DNA of 45,304 nt from an uncultured Bacteroidales bacterium (GCA_937915785.1 CALGGY010000029.1:1-45304), one strand, 5' to 3'; counted from the first letter of the stretch, positions 32,857 to 41,536 are shown. The notes: generated by a model from the sequence alone, not told the origin. A program made the numbers and translations.

Positions 32857-33477
32857 TCAATCGGTATTTGAGAGCTGTTTCATCTCTTCGAGGGCTCTGT
32901 TTGTGGCAATGCCGCGAAAATATGTCCGCATGAAATGCACAATCATCTGCCGTTTTGTGTAGCCTTGTATCGACAGGCTCCCCGACAGTATCTGCTGTAT
33001 TACGCTGTTCAGAAAAAAGGTGACAATGCCGAGATCGGTGTCGCTTCTTACTATGCCTTTGTCGCGGAATATTTGCAGGGCGCTTTCGAGCACTTCACGC
33101 CTCTGGGAGTTGTTTATTTCTATGTGGCGCACAAAAATGTCGTTATAGTAGTGGTTAAGCTCCGACATAAAACAGCACCGTCTCTCGAACCACGCACCAT
33201 TTACTCTTATGCACTCTTCGCTTGCGCGGACAAAATCTCCCAAGCTATTGCTTTTCAGCACAGAATCCACCAAAGCGGCATCCTTTTGCACCAAAAGTTG
33301 GCAACATTCGAAAAGCAGCTCGGCCTTGTTGCGGAATTTTTCGTAAATAGTCCGTTTCGACATGCCCAACTGCTTTGCAACGGCATCCATAGTAACGCTT
33401 TTGCAGCCTCGCTCCATGAACATTTCGAGCGAACCAGCAACAATTTTTTCCTTTACTAAATCTTTACTATGCTCCAT
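32857..33477 (-). CDS. TetR/AcrR family transcriptional regulator
   Basis: The 206-residue regulator has an N-terminal helix-turn-helix (about residues 5-50: LVKEKIVAGSLEMFMERGCK, then AVAKQLGMSKRTIYEKFRNK) and a larger helical ligand-binding domain typical of TetR repressors of efflux genes. I prefer the ATG at 33477 to the one at 33498 because the -7 element ends only three bases before 33498; with 33477 the leader is about 20 bases. TolC follows after 23 bases. An inverted repeat at 33513-33540 fits autoregulation, and an equivalent site lies upstream of the adaptor gene. Confidence 0.92.
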   Translation of the reverse strand: MEHSKDLVKEKIVAGSLEMFMERGCKSVTMDAVAKQLGMSKRTIYEKFRNKAELLFECCQLLVQKDAALVDSVLKSNSLGDFVRASEECIRVNGAWFERRCCFMSELNHYYNDIFVRHIEINNSQRREVLESALQIFRDKGIVRSDTDLGIVTFFLNSVIQQILSGSLSIQGYTKRQMIVHFMRTYFRGIATNRALEEMKQLSNTD

Positions 33478-33500
33478 TTTTTTATACTTTTTTGCCATTG

Positions 33501-33508
33501 CAAAATTA
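33501..33508 (-). promoter_or_regulatory. -7 element of the TetR-TolC operon
   Basis: On the minus strand the bases read TAATTTTG, fitting TAnnTTTG. It is four bases from the inverted repeat at 33513-33540, as in the adaptor operon. Confidence 0.6.
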
Positions 33509-33512
33509 CAAA

Positions 33513-33540
33513 GAAAACTTCAAATAACGAAAAAGTTTTC
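33513..33540. promoter_or_regulatory. Inverted-repeat operator upstream of TetR-TolC
   Basis: GAAAACTT and AAGTTTTC flank a 12-base spacer, the same arms and spacer as at 26396-26423. The 22 bases from the -7 element through the first arm differ from the other site at a single position. The site is where TetR binding would repress its own operon. Confidence 0.7.
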
Positions 33541-33611
33541 GGAATATTCTCCAAAATTCTTGTTATCACATTCAGTTACAACATATTACACCAACAAAAC
33601 CCACCACAAAA

Positions 33612-34460
33612 CTATTCGAATAATTGCATAAACAGGTCGGGGAATTTGGTTTCGAACATCATTTTTTGGTGTGTTACCGGATGTGTGAAACAGAGTTTGT
33701 ATGCGTGCAGTCCAAGACGGCCTATGGGGTCGTCGAAGTTGCGGTACCTGAAGTCGCCCACCACAGGGTACCCCATCACTTTGGAGTGAATGCGTATCTG
33801 GTTTTTACGTCCTGTGTCGAGTTTGAATTCCACAAGCGAGTATTTGCCGTTGGTTTTAAGTGTGCGGTAGTGTGTTACGGCATATTTCCCGCCGTTGTCG
33901 TCGGCGCTGCATGTAAAACGTCCGTCGTCCTCGTAGCGTATCCACGACTCGATGGTGCCTTCCTTGGGCATCTGCCCCGACAGCACCGCCACATACCGAC
34001 GGTCGAACACCGTTCCTTTCCAGTCTTTTTCAAAAAGCAGCTCCACTTTTTTGTCTTTGGTGAAGATAAGCAGCCCCGAAGTGTCGCGGTCGAGGCGGTG
34101 CACCACGTGGGCACGGCATTTTTGGTGGGTGAAAATAAGATAATCGTTCAGGATGTTCTGCAACGAGGGGTCGTTGAGGCTGAGACTGTGAGTGAGTATG
34201 CCCTCTTTTTTCTCAACCACCATCAGGTAGCGGTCTTCGTACACAATGTTCATCCATTGGCTGAGGAAAGTGCCCGATTTTTCGACCTTGACAACCATGC
34301 CAGGCTTAAGCGCGTGGTTGTATTGCGAAACATGCTCACCATCTATGGCCACATTTCCGTTAACCAGCCAGCTTTTGATACGGTTACGGCTTGTGTTGGG
34401 GAAGTTCTCCAGCAGAAAATCCATCAGCTCCTGCTCTTTGGCAATTACAAATTGATTCAT
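33612..34460 (-). CDS. RluA family RNA pseudouridine synthase
   Basis: The 282-residue enzyme converts specific uridines in rRNA or tRNA to pseudouridine. An N-terminal S4-like RNA-binding part (about residues 12-75, FPNTSRNRIKSWLVNGNVAI) precedes the catalytic domain. The RluA motif HRLDRDTSGLLIFTK, with the nucleophilic Asp, lies near residue 125. GRKNQIRIHSKVMGYPVVGD and RLGLHAYKLCFTHPVT follow near the end. Length and order are normal. The RNA target is not predictable from the sequence alone. Confidence 0.93.
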   Translation of the reverse strand: MNQFVIAKEQELMDFLLENFPNTSRNRIKSWLVNGNVAIDGEHVSQYNHALKPGMVVKVEKSGTFLSQWMNIVYEDRYLMVVEKKEGILTHSLSLNDPSLQNILNDYLIFTHQKCRAHVVHRLDRDTSGLLIFTKDKKVELLFEKDWKGTVFDRRYVAVLSGQMPKEGTIESWIRYEDDGRFTCSADDNGGKYAVTHYRTLKTNGKYSLVEFKLDTGRKNQIRIHSKVMGYPVVGDFRYRNFDDPIGRLGLHAYKLCFTHPVTHQKMMFETKFPDLFMQLFE

Positions 34461-34610
34461 TTCTAATGTGTTACGTCAGGTATTTTAGCATCGCTTCCTT
34501 AATTCCGGCGACTTGGCATTCAGGTCGCCAAATTACAGCAAGGTTATCGTTCCCTTGTTTCATTATAAATAATGTTAGTTTTGCAAGTTTATTGCATTGC
34601 AACGAAAAAA

Positions 34611-34641
34611 TAAAAAAAACAGCGGGGAATTTCTTCCCCGC
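34611..34641 (-). terminator. Terminator of the acyltransferase gene
   Basis: On the minus strand GCGGGGAA and TTCCCCGC form an eight-pair stem around a four-base loop, followed after TG by a run of T residues. It lies 27 bases after the stop of the acyltransferase gene. Confidence 0.85.
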
Positions 34642-34667
34642 CATTTACGCAATATTCATAAAAAAAA

Positions 34668-36035
34668 CTAATTTCTGATGTAATCGAAGCGGTCGAGTAT
34701 TTTTTTGCGCGTCTCTACAGCCTCGGCATAGTAGCGGTTGCCACGGAACCACAGGCGGAAACGGCGCACCCGGTTGTAAACTTTTTTTATCATCACCTTG
34801 CTGCGCAGATAAACGAGTAGCGACAGCGGCAGCGCCACCATATATATTGGCAGCAGCCACCAAAGACCTGTAACGGCACCCAGCACTACACCCGAAATGA
34901 TGAACCACAGCGGGTATGCCACAAGGAATCCCACTGCAAAGTGGAACGACGAGTGCAACATGTAATCCTTTATATTCCGGGTGATGAACGACGACGCACT
35001 GAACGGTATTATGTTTATTGCCCAACAGGCTATAACTATTGGGGTGAGCACTATGCAGAGCAGCAACCGCAGCAAAAATCCAAGTGTGGAAAGCTTTTGT
35101 GCAAAAACCCAGTCGCGCAGGTGCATCTTGTCCAACGAATGGCAATAGCGGCGGGTGTCTTTCATCAGCTCGTTGAAACCCTCGGAATTGGTGCGTTCGT
35201 AGCTTTCCACCATTTTCACCACCTTTTGGCTTGCATGCAGCTGGTTGGGGAAATAGCGGCGCGACTTGTGCTCGTCTTCCAGCATCTTGCGGCCGTAAAT
35301 TGAGCACAGCATCTCGTACTCCTCATAGTGATCCAAATCGCGGATGTCGAGCATAAGGTCGTCCACAATAAGGCGTGCTCGGTCAGTAAGCATCTTCTCG
35401 GCACGGTGGGGCTGGGTCTTGTAAAGCTCGTAAAGGTCGGTGAATTCGAACGGCTTGCCGAAGGTAACTATAAGTTTGCCCTGAACGGAGAAATAGTTGT
35501 CGTAGTGGTTGGACATGGGCTGAATGTAGACAGGCTCCTTGAAGTCCATCATTTCGGCGGCTCGGAATGCAATGCGTGCAAAGCCTTTTTTGAAAGTGCC
35601 CAGATGGTGGCAGTTCTGGTGGCCGGCCTCGGGGAAAAGTGCAACGACACCGTTCTCGGTGAGCACCTTGGCCGACTGGTTGAAAATGGCTTGGTTTTCG
35701 CCAACGCCTGCCGTACCCACATCCATGGCACGGAAAGCGGGCATGATACGCAAAAAACGCAGGCCTTTGGCGGCAATCTCTTTCTTGAAAATGTCGGCTC
35801 GGGCTATAAATATAGGATGACGGCCGTCCTTGCTAAATCCGAACAGGATGCCAAGCGCATCGGTAAGGCCGTTCTGATGGTTACTTATTGCAACAACAGG
35901 CTTGCCTTTGGGTATCCGCTCGCTATTGAGCACATAATATTTGCGGTAATAGATGAAGTTGTGCATCAGGTGCACATAGCCATAAAGGAGATTGTATCTC
36001 CAGTCGGGTTTGTTTATATTCTCAAAACTGATCAT
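34668..36035 (-). CDS. Lysophospholipid (1-acylglycerol-3-phosphate-type) acyltransferase
   Basis: The 455-residue protein has a PlsC-type acyltransferase domain over about residues 30-240. The active-site block is VAISNHQNGLTDALG, with the five-residue His-to-Asp spacing I also recall from other Bacteroidetes members (NHPNSFLDA-type), followed by VVALFPEAGHQN and FKKGFARIAFRA. The C-terminal 150 residues contain four hydrophobic segments (FLLRLLLCIVLTPIVIACWA, ISGVVLGAVTGLWWLLPIYM), so it is anchored in the inner membrane. It would acylate lysophospholipid in phospholipid synthesis; acyl donor and acceptor are not defined. A TATTTTTG -7 element lies at 36068-36075. Confidence 0.9.
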   Translation of the reverse strand: MISFENINKPDWRYNLLYGYVHLMHNFIYYRKYYVLNSERIPKGKPVVAISNHQNGLTDALGILFGFSKDGRHPIFIARADIFKKEIAAKGLRFLRIMPAFRAMDVGTAGVGENQAIFNQSAKVLTENGVVALFPEAGHQNCHHLGTFKKGFARIAFRAAEMMDFKEPVYIQPMSNHYDNYFSVQGKLIVTFGKPFEFTDLYELYKTQPHRAEKMLTDRARLIVDDLMLDIRDLDHYEEYEMLCSIYGRKMLEDEHKSRRYFPNQLHASQKVVKMVESYERTNSEGFNELMKDTRRYCHSLDKMHLRDWVFAQKLSTLGFLLRLLLCIVLTPIVIACWAINIIPFSASSFITRNIKDYMLHSSFHFAVGFLVAYPLWFIISGVVLGAVTGLWWLLPIYMVALPLSLLVYLRSKVMIKKVYNRVRRFRLWFRGNRYYAEAVETRKKILDRFDYIRN

Positions 36036-36415
36036 CGGAGCATTTGTTTATTTGTTATTTTAAAATGCAAAAATACTCTTTTTTCCGCAAATACGGAAAA
36101 ACGATTTCGAATCCGACGATTTCTTTTCGAGAACAATGCTATGATTCAACTTCATCATTCAAATATTTTTTTTGCTGCATTTTTCAAATTGCGATGCAAA
36201 AGTAAAAACAAAAACAGAACCACTGAGAATTTTGGTTTATTCGGCCGTAATTTAGGGCGAAATTTGGAAATAAGTGGCGAAAATCGACATTTAAGGGTGA
36301 ATTTTTGAAGGAAAAAGACTAAAAAATTTCACCCCACAGAAAAAAAACAACTTTTTCCATGCAATTTTTCCACACTTTCCACGTATATATATCCGCAAAA
36401 AAAGCAAGCAAAAAC
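36036..36415. other. Divergent intergenic region
   Basis: The region separates the minus-strand acyltransferase from the plus-strand LytTR gene. Its only clear signals are two minus-strand matches to TAnnTTTG, at 36068-36075 (TATTTTTG) and 36197-36204 (TACTTTTG). I see no coding potential other than a possible 19-codon extension of the LytTR frame, and no good plus-strand promoter. Confidence 0.6.
36068..36075 (-). promoter_or_regulatory. -7 element of the acyltransferase gene
   Basis: TATTTTTG on the minus strand matches TAnnTTTG, about 33 bases before the ATG at 36035. The -33 box is unclear. Confidence 0.45.
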
Positions 36416-37276
36416 ATGCGGAAAAGAATTCCATACAGCCTGATAAAAATATCGAACAGCCTCAAATTTGTGGCATTTGTGGTGGTTTTTGCTTTCACCT
36501 ACATACTGATATTCTCGCCATACGGCAACGGCAATTTCGCAGCAATAAAATCGCAGGAAGCTTTTGCCGGACACACTGCTCTGGTTTCGGCTATCGGGCT
36601 TATAGTATTACTAATCAGCCGATTGGCTCTGTATCTTGTTTGCCGCAAACGCGAACCGATAAAATATAGTGGCTACCTGCTGTGGATTATCAGCGAAATA
36701 TTGGTCATTTCGCTTTTCTGCAACCTGTACGCTTGGCTCGTGGGGAAACTTGTTTACCACTGCAACATCGGCTATTTTGGAATAATAAGCGACACCATAA
36801 TATATTGTGTTTCCATACTGGTGGTGCCGTACATCATTTCCACACTTTATTTCGAACTTGCCGACAAGGACAGTGTAATTGAACGGTTCAGCAGCAAAGC
36901 GGGCATCACCGCCGAGAAAGACGAAAAGACGCAACAAATAGCATTCCACGATGAAAAAGGCAACCTGCGCATTTCGGTGAACGTAAGCAACCTGTTCTAT
37001 ATAGAAGCCGCCGACAACTATGTGAACATCTGCTACAAAAACAAAGAACGCATCACGAAATTTTGCCTGCGGAACACACTGAAAAATATCGACAGCCTGA
37101 ACCTTTCCGACGACCTGATACGCTGCCACAGGTCGTATATAGTGAATTTCCAAAAGGTTACCGTTCTGAAAAAAGAGAAAACCGGCCTTTTTGTGGAAAT
37201 AGACGACAAGGACATATCCGACATACCCGTTTCCAAGACCTACACACAGCAAGTGCTGGACAAATTTGCACAATAG
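36416..37276 (+). CDS. Membrane-anchored LytTR DNA-binding regulator
   Basis: The 286-residue protein has four membrane helices (about residues 12-150; SLKFVAFVVVFAFTYILIFS, LVSAIGLIVLLISRLALYLV, ISEILVISLFCNLYAWLV, IIYCVSILVVPYIISTLYF). A C-terminal LytTR domain (about 190-285) contains LFYIEAADNYVNICYKN, IDSLNLSDDLIRCHRSYIVN and KDISDIPVSKTYTQQVLDKF. LytTR domains bind DNA direct repeats; here the regulator would bind DNA from the membrane, with no receiver domain or histidine kinase next to it. I chose the ATG at 36416 since the MRKRIPYSL start matches this Bacteroidetes group; an ATG at 36359 adds 19 residues. Signal and targets are unknown. Confidence 0.88.
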   Translation: MRKRIPYSLIKISNSLKFVAFVVVFAFTYILIFSPYGNGNFAAIKSQEAFAGHTALVSAIGLIVLLISRLALYLVCRKREPIKYSGYLLWIISEILVISLFCNLYAWLVGKLVYHCNIGYFGIISDTIIYCVSILVVPYIISTLYFELADKDSVIERFSSKAGITAEKDEKTQQIAFHDEKGNLRISVNVSNLFYIEAADNYVNICYKNKERITKFCLRNTLKNIDSLNLSDDLIRCHRSYIVNFQKVTVLKKEKTGLFVEIDDKDISDIPVSKTYTQQVLDKFAQ

Positions 37277-37310
37277 ACCAACCTTTCCAACAATATTATT
37301 CTACAACGGG

Positions 37311-37341
37311 AAAAAAAATCCCGCATCTGCCGAATGCGGGA
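37311..37341 (-). terminator. Terminator of the flavodiiron operon
   Basis: On the minus strand TCCCGCAT and ATGCGGGA form an eight-pair stem around a seven-base loop, followed by a run of eight T residues. It lies about 30 bases after the rubredoxin gene stop. Confidence 0.85.
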
Positions 37342-37369
37342 GTCTATACATTATATATAATGTACGATG

Positions 37370-38005
37370 CTAAATTTGTTCGAAATCCGATTTGCCGTGC
37401 TTGCACCATGGGCAAACAAAATCGTCGGGAATATTCTCACCTTCGTAAACATAGCCGCATACCTTACAAACCCATTTGGTAACTTTGATTTCATCGTTAG
37501 CGGCATTTGCGGACACCGAGGGCTTTATGTTTTTTTGATAATAGGCGTAGGTCAACGATGGAGCGTCAGACAGTTTCACGGCTTCGGTTATTTCGGCAAC
37601 AAAAAGTGTGTGTGTGCCTAGGTCGGTGGTGGATACCACTTTGCCGCTGATGTATGCGTTAGTATATTTGGGAACATACAATATACCGTTGGATGCCCGC
37701 TTTTCAACTTCACAGTTTTCGAACTTGTCCACGTTGCGACCACTTTGGAAACCGAAATGGCTTATCACTTTCATGGGCGTTTCCTCGGTAAGCAACGACA
37801 CATTGAACCGGCCTGTGCCCATAATCATACCATGAGTTAGGTTAGCTTTGTTCACCGAAATCATCATTTGCAAGGGGTTGTCGGTAAGCTGTGCCACCAC
37901 ATTTATTATGCATCCGTTGTCCTTACCGCCACATCGGGCCGTAAGCACATACAGGACATAGCCGATACTCATCACGGCATTTTTATCTATCTTACTCATA
38001 TCCAA
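37370..38005 (-). CDS. Flavin reductase-rubredoxin fusion (Hrb type)
   Basis: The 211-residue protein joins an N-terminal FMN-binding flavin reductase-like domain (about residues 8-155; LYVLTARCGGKDNGCIINVV, MGTGRFNVSLLTEETP) to a C-terminal rubredoxin (about 165-211). The rubredoxin iron is held by VCKVCGYVYEG and FVCPWCKHGKSDF. The arrangement equals the high-molecular-weight rubredoxin (Hrb) that passes electrons from NAD(P)H to flavodiiron proteins in Moorella. The flavodiiron gene ends three bases upstream, so the two form an electron-transfer pair. A second ATG two codons downstream (37999) is an equally good start. Confidence 0.93.
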   Translation of the reverse strand: MDMSKIDKNAVMSIGYVLYVLTARCGGKDNGCIINVVAQLTDNPLQMMISVNKANLTHGMIMGTGRFNVSLLTEETPMKVISHFGFQSGRNVDKFENCEVEKRASNGILYVPKYTNAYISGKVVSTTDLGTHTLFVAEITEAVKLSDAPSLTYAYYQKNIKPSVSANAANDEIKVTKWVCKVCGYVYEGENIPDDFVCPWCKHGKSDFEQI

Positions 38006-38008
38006 AAC

Positions 38009-39211
38009 TTATTGCATTTGTCCAACAATTGCCGAGGCAAGGGTCTCAATGGTATCCATCTGGGCGATGCCAACGGCCGATTTAATAGTAACCACAGGTT
38101 CCACAACAGTAATATTTTTCATCGATTCCAAAATGGAGCGCATCAGCTTGCCGCTTTGAGGTGCCCAAGTGCCGTTTTCAACAATTGCGAAAGTGCGGTT
38201 TTGCAGGGCATGTGCCTTGAGGTCGAGCAAAAAATTTTCCATCGGTGTGAAAATACCGTTGTTGTATGTTGACGAGGCCAACACAATATGCGAATACCTG
38301 AAGGCCTCCGACACAAGCACACTCACATCAGTTTTGGAAACGTCGTAAACGGCTATTGAACCAACGCCTTTGTCGGCGAGTTTGGCGGCAAGAATGTCGG
38401 CGGCATTGGCGGTATTGCCGTATATGGAGCCATAAACCAACAAAACGCCATGCAGTTCGGGCTTATAGGAACTCCAGCAGCTGTATTTTTCGACAAAATA
38501 ACCGATATTGCTACGCCAAACCGGACCATGCAGGGGACATACCATCTTGATGTCGAGCGATGCGGCCTTGTTCAGCAATGACTGGACCTGAACGCCATAC
38601 TTGCCTACGATATTGGTGTAGTACCTGCGCGCCTCGTCGATACAGTTGCGGTCGAAATCGAGCTGGTCGGCAAACAGATGTCCGCCGATAGCGCCAAAGG
38701 TTCCGAAAGCGTCGGCGGAAAACAATATGCCGTCGGCGGAATCGAAGGTAACCATCGCCTCGGGCCAGTGCACCATAGGAGCCATAACAAAATGCAACGT
38801 ATGGCGCCCGGAACAAAGCACGTCGCCCTCGGAAACTATGCGGAAATTGAAATCCTTAGCCTGCGGGAAAAACTGTTTTATCATAGCAATGGCTTTGGCA
38901 TTGGAAACCACCTCCACCGAAGGGTAGCGCAGCAACAGGTCGGCTATAAGTGCGCAATGGTCGGGCTCCATGTGGTTTACAACAAGAAAATCGAGCTGAC
39001 GGCCATTGAGGGCGGCACAAACATTATCGAAAAAAAGCTGGGAAACCGACGCGTCGGCGGTGTCGAGAAGAACGGTTTTGTCGTCCAAAAGCAAATAGCT
39101 GTTGTACGAAACGCCATTCGGAACGGGATACACATTTTCGAAAAGTGCCAAACGGCGATCGCTTGCACCAACGTAAAACAAATCTTCGGTAATCTTTCTA
39201 ATGTTATGCAT
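38009..39211 (-). CDS. A-type flavodiiron protein (FprA/ROO)
   Basis: The 400-residue cytoplasmic enzyme reduces O2 to water and/or NO to N2O. The N-terminal metallo-beta-lactamase domain has the diiron ligands in NHMEPDHCALI (His, Glu, Asp), His in MVHWPEAMVT, Asp in FSADAFGTFG and His in CPLHGPVW. The C-terminal flavodoxin domain (about residues 255-400) starts VLLVYGSIYGNTANAADILA and includes LASSTYNNGIFTPMENFL. The open frame extends 30 codons upstream, but the ATG at 39211 gives the family start (MHNIRKITEDLFYVG) and lies downstream of the promoter at 39248. It is cotranscribed with its likely electron donor, the rubredoxin fusion. Confidence 0.96.
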   Translation of the reverse strand: MHNIRKITEDLFYVGASDRRLALFENVYPVPNGVSYNSYLLLDDKTVLLDTADASVSQLFFDNVCAALNGRQLDFLVVNHMEPDHCALIADLLLRYPSVEVVSNAKAIAMIKQFFPQAKDFNFRIVSEGDVLCSGRHTLHFVMAPMVHWPEAMVTFDSADGILFSADAFGTFGAIGGHLFADQLDFDRNCIDEARRYYTNIVGKYGVQVQSLLNKAASLDIKMVCPLHGPVWRSNIGYFVEKYSCWSSYKPELHGVLLVYGSIYGNTANAADILAAKLADKGVGSIAVYDVSKTDVSVLVSEAFRYSHIVLASSTYNNGIFTPMENFLLDLKAHALQNRTFAIVENGTWAPQSGKLMRSILESMKNITVVEPVVTIKSAVGIAQMDTIETLASAIVGQMQ

Positions 39212-39247
39212 AAAAATAGTATTTGAATAAAAAAATATTTTATTGTG

Positions 39248-39281
39248 CAAAAATACGAAAAAAAACGTTACTTTTGACAAA
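39248..39281 (-). promoter_or_regulatory. Flavodiiron operon promoter
   Basis: On the minus strand TTTG (39281-39278) is followed after 22 bases by TATTTTTG (39255-39248). Initiation would leave a leader of about 30 bases before the ATG at 39211. The spacing is slightly longer than in the best promoters here. Confidence 0.5.
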
Positions 39282-39399
39282 AAAAGACAGCAATTGTCCA
39301 AAAAAAATATTGTTTAGAAACAGAAGTGGGATAACACCCTAACAATCTGCAATATACAAAAACATTAGCACATTTTTGCAATAAAAACGAAAAAAACAA

Positions 39400-39429
39400 T
39401 TGCAAAGTCAAAAAAAAAGCGTACCTTTG
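39400..39429 (+). promoter_or_regulatory. T9SS cargo gene promoter
   Basis: A TTG (39400-39402) is followed after 19 bases by TACCTTTG (39422-39429). The ATG is at 39557, so the transcript has a leader of about 120 bases. Confidence 0.6.
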
Positions 39430-39556
39430 CAGTTGCTTTTCACTAAAGGAGAACGGGTGTGCAAGCAACCTTTGCATGCAAAAACACTCCAAAGCAAAAG
39501 CTTGATTGACAGAAAATAACACAATACGAAATAGAACTAAATCAAAGTAAAAAACG

Positions 39557-41248
39557 ATGAAAAAAGGATTTATAGGTTTTTTATTGATGGCCTTTTGCAT
39601 GCCATTTTTGGTGCAAGCACAATTTAAAGCACCCCTCGCAGTGGTTTACGATACCATTGACACATGCAACAGTTACACATGGATAGATGGTTACACATAC
39701 ACCACAAATTCAACGGGGTACCAAATTATCAAAAGCACCTTGACTGGCGATGACAGTGTACTTATGGTTGCCACATTTGTAATACGCCAATCGAGTACCG
39801 CCGACGTTTACGATTCGTCGTGCAGCAATTACGTGTGGGCCCTCAACGGCAAAGTTTACGCAGCCCCCGGCCAATACAAGGACACCTTAGTGAACGCCGC
39901 GGGATGCGACAGCATTGTTACCCTGCACCTTGCACTTAAATCTCCAGACACAACTTACACCGATGTAGCACAGTGCACCCCCTACACATGGGCAGCCGAC
40001 GGTATTACATACAACACCGACACCACTGTGTATTTCACACCTGCCACGATAGGTGCCGACAGCTGTGCCAACGTGTTGTGCCTCCGATACAGACAAATAA
40101 CAACCGGCGATACCATTGTTGTAAGCACTTGTGAAACAAGCTACACATGGGATATGGACGGCAACACCTACTCCGGCAACGGCTTTGCCACTTACACAAA
40201 AAAAGTGAACAGCGGCGCCGGTTGCGACACCATCTACACCCTGAACTACACCACTGGCGAAGGCCAATATGTGCTCATTGACACCACCATTACAGCACTT
40301 GACTCCTTTGTTTGGGTAGACATGAGCTCCACAACACACATTATAAAAGCCAACGCCCAAAGAGTGGACACCGTACTGACACGCACACACGAAAGCCTTA
40401 CAAGCTGCGACTCGGTTGAAACATACAACGTAACTATCCTCCCCACTTACAGAATCGACACAGCATTCTGCGGACGCGGAACTGGCGGTTTCCGTTGGCC
40501 CAACACCAGAAATCCTCTGATATGGCTGCGCCAGAACGGCGACACCACCTATATGTGTAAAGACACTGAAGGAAAAGATAGCTGCCTGATGTACTTCACC
40601 TACACCAACCTTGGCTCGGATACCACATGGCTGCCCGCTATAGCGGCTTGCGGCGAATACACATGGGATCTGAACGGCGTAACCTACAGAACATCCACCG
40701 ACACAATTCCCTACCGTCTAACCAACATAAACGGCTGCGACAGTGTGGTTGTCCTCACTTCGATAACCATCAACCCACTGCCCAACGTATATATCGACGG
40801 AAATTTGTGGATCAGACCCGGCAATAGCGCCACTCTGTTCGCTGTTGGCGACGCTAACCTTACCTACCGCTGGAGCACTGGCGAAACCACCGACACCATT
40901 GTGGTAACACCAAGCCAAAACACAGAATACTCCATAACCGCTACCGATGGCAATAGCTGCCAAAGAACATCTACAGCCACTGTGGTGGTTAGCGAAAGCA
41001 TCAACCAAGCCAACGCCAACACCGTAAAAGTGTTCCCGAACCCCGCTTCAACCAAAGTTACCATCGAAGGCGACAACCTGGCCAGCGTGAAACTCTACAA
41101 CATGCTCGGACAACTGATAGTTGCCAAAGACGCCATTTCGGGTAAGGTAGTAATAACCGTAAGCGAATACAACAACGGTTCGTACATACTGCGTGCCGAA
41201 AACAACGACGGCAAGACAACAATACGCAGCGTGGTTATCAAGAAATAA
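39557..41248 (+). CDS. T9SS type A sorting domain protein with Cys-Trp repeats
   Basis: The 563-residue secreted protein has a signal peptide (MKKGFIGFLLMAFCMPFLVQ, cut after AQ). About seven repeats of 55-75 residues follow, each with an aromatic C-x-x-Y-x-W motif near its start (CNSYTW, CSNYVW, CTPYTW, CGEYTW) and a GCDS-type cysteine near its end (AAGCDSIVTL, GAGCDTIYTL, INGCDSVVVL). An Ig/PKD-like domain (about 415-480, LTYRWSTGETTDTIVVTP) precedes the type IX secretion C-terminal domain (about 490-563, VKVFPNPASTKVTIEGDN, ending TTIRSVVIKK). It should cross the outer membrane through T9SS and may be surface-attached. No enzymatic motif is visible, so adhesion or structure is more likely than catalysis. 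A terminator follows. Confidence 0.92.
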   Translation: MKKGFIGFLLMAFCMPFLVQAQFKAPLAVVYDTIDTCNSYTWIDGYTYTTNSTGYQIIKSTLTGDDSVLMVATFVIRQSSTADVYDSSCSNYVWALNGKVYAAPGQYKDTLVNAAGCDSIVTLHLALKSPDTTYTDVAQCTPYTWAADGITYNTDTTVYFTPATIGADSCANVLCLRYRQITTGDTIVVSTCETSYTWDMDGNTYSGNGFATYTKKVNSGAGCDTIYTLNYTTGEGQYVLIDTTITALDSFVWVDMSSTTHIIKANAQRVDTVLTRTHESLTSCDSVETYNVTILPTYRIDTAFCGRGTGGFRWPNTRNPLIWLRQNGDTTYMCKDTEGKDSCLMYFTYTNLGSDTTWLPAIAACGEYTWDLNGVTYRTSTDTIPYRLTNINGCDSVVVLTSITINPLPNVYIDGNLWIRPGNSATLFAVGDANLTYRWSTGETTDTIVVTPSQNTEYSITATDGNSCQRTSTATVVVSESINQANANTVKVFPNPASTKVTIEGDNLASVKLYNMLGQLIVAKDAISGKVVITVSEYNNGSYILRAENNDGKTTIRSVVIKK

Positions 41249-41269
41249 CCCCTGCACAACTTGCATTTA

Positions 41270-41309
41270 CAGAAGCGGCACCGCCACAGGCGGTGCCGCT
41301 TCTGCTTTT
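41270..41309 (+). terminator. Terminator of the T9SS cargo gene
   Basis: A perfect 16-pair GC-rich stem (CAGAAGCGGCACCGCC with its complement) around an ACA loop is followed by CTTTTC. It starts 22 bases after the stop. Confidence 0.9.
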
Positions 41310-41536
41310 CATTGCTGTACTTCAAACCAGCTGGCTCAACGCTATCCACACCATTATCTGACAAAAAAAAACTATTGGCATTGCTCAACAAACCTCACTA
41401 ATGCATAACCGCCAAACAATAAAAAAGAACAATGCACCTCACCGTTCCCCCTCCCCCATCAAAAAAACTTTTGACACAAAACCACACAATAATAAAAGCA
41501 TACATACGTTTTTTTAATACGAAAAAAGCAACAGCA

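Larger units (their letters stand above)
39212..39556. other. Divergent promoter region
   Basis: This region holds back-to-back promoters: a minus-strand set at 39248-39281 for the flavodiiron operon and a plus-strand set at 39400-39429 for the T9SS cargo gene. The middle is AT-rich with many A tracts. No gene is visible. Confidence 0.7.
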
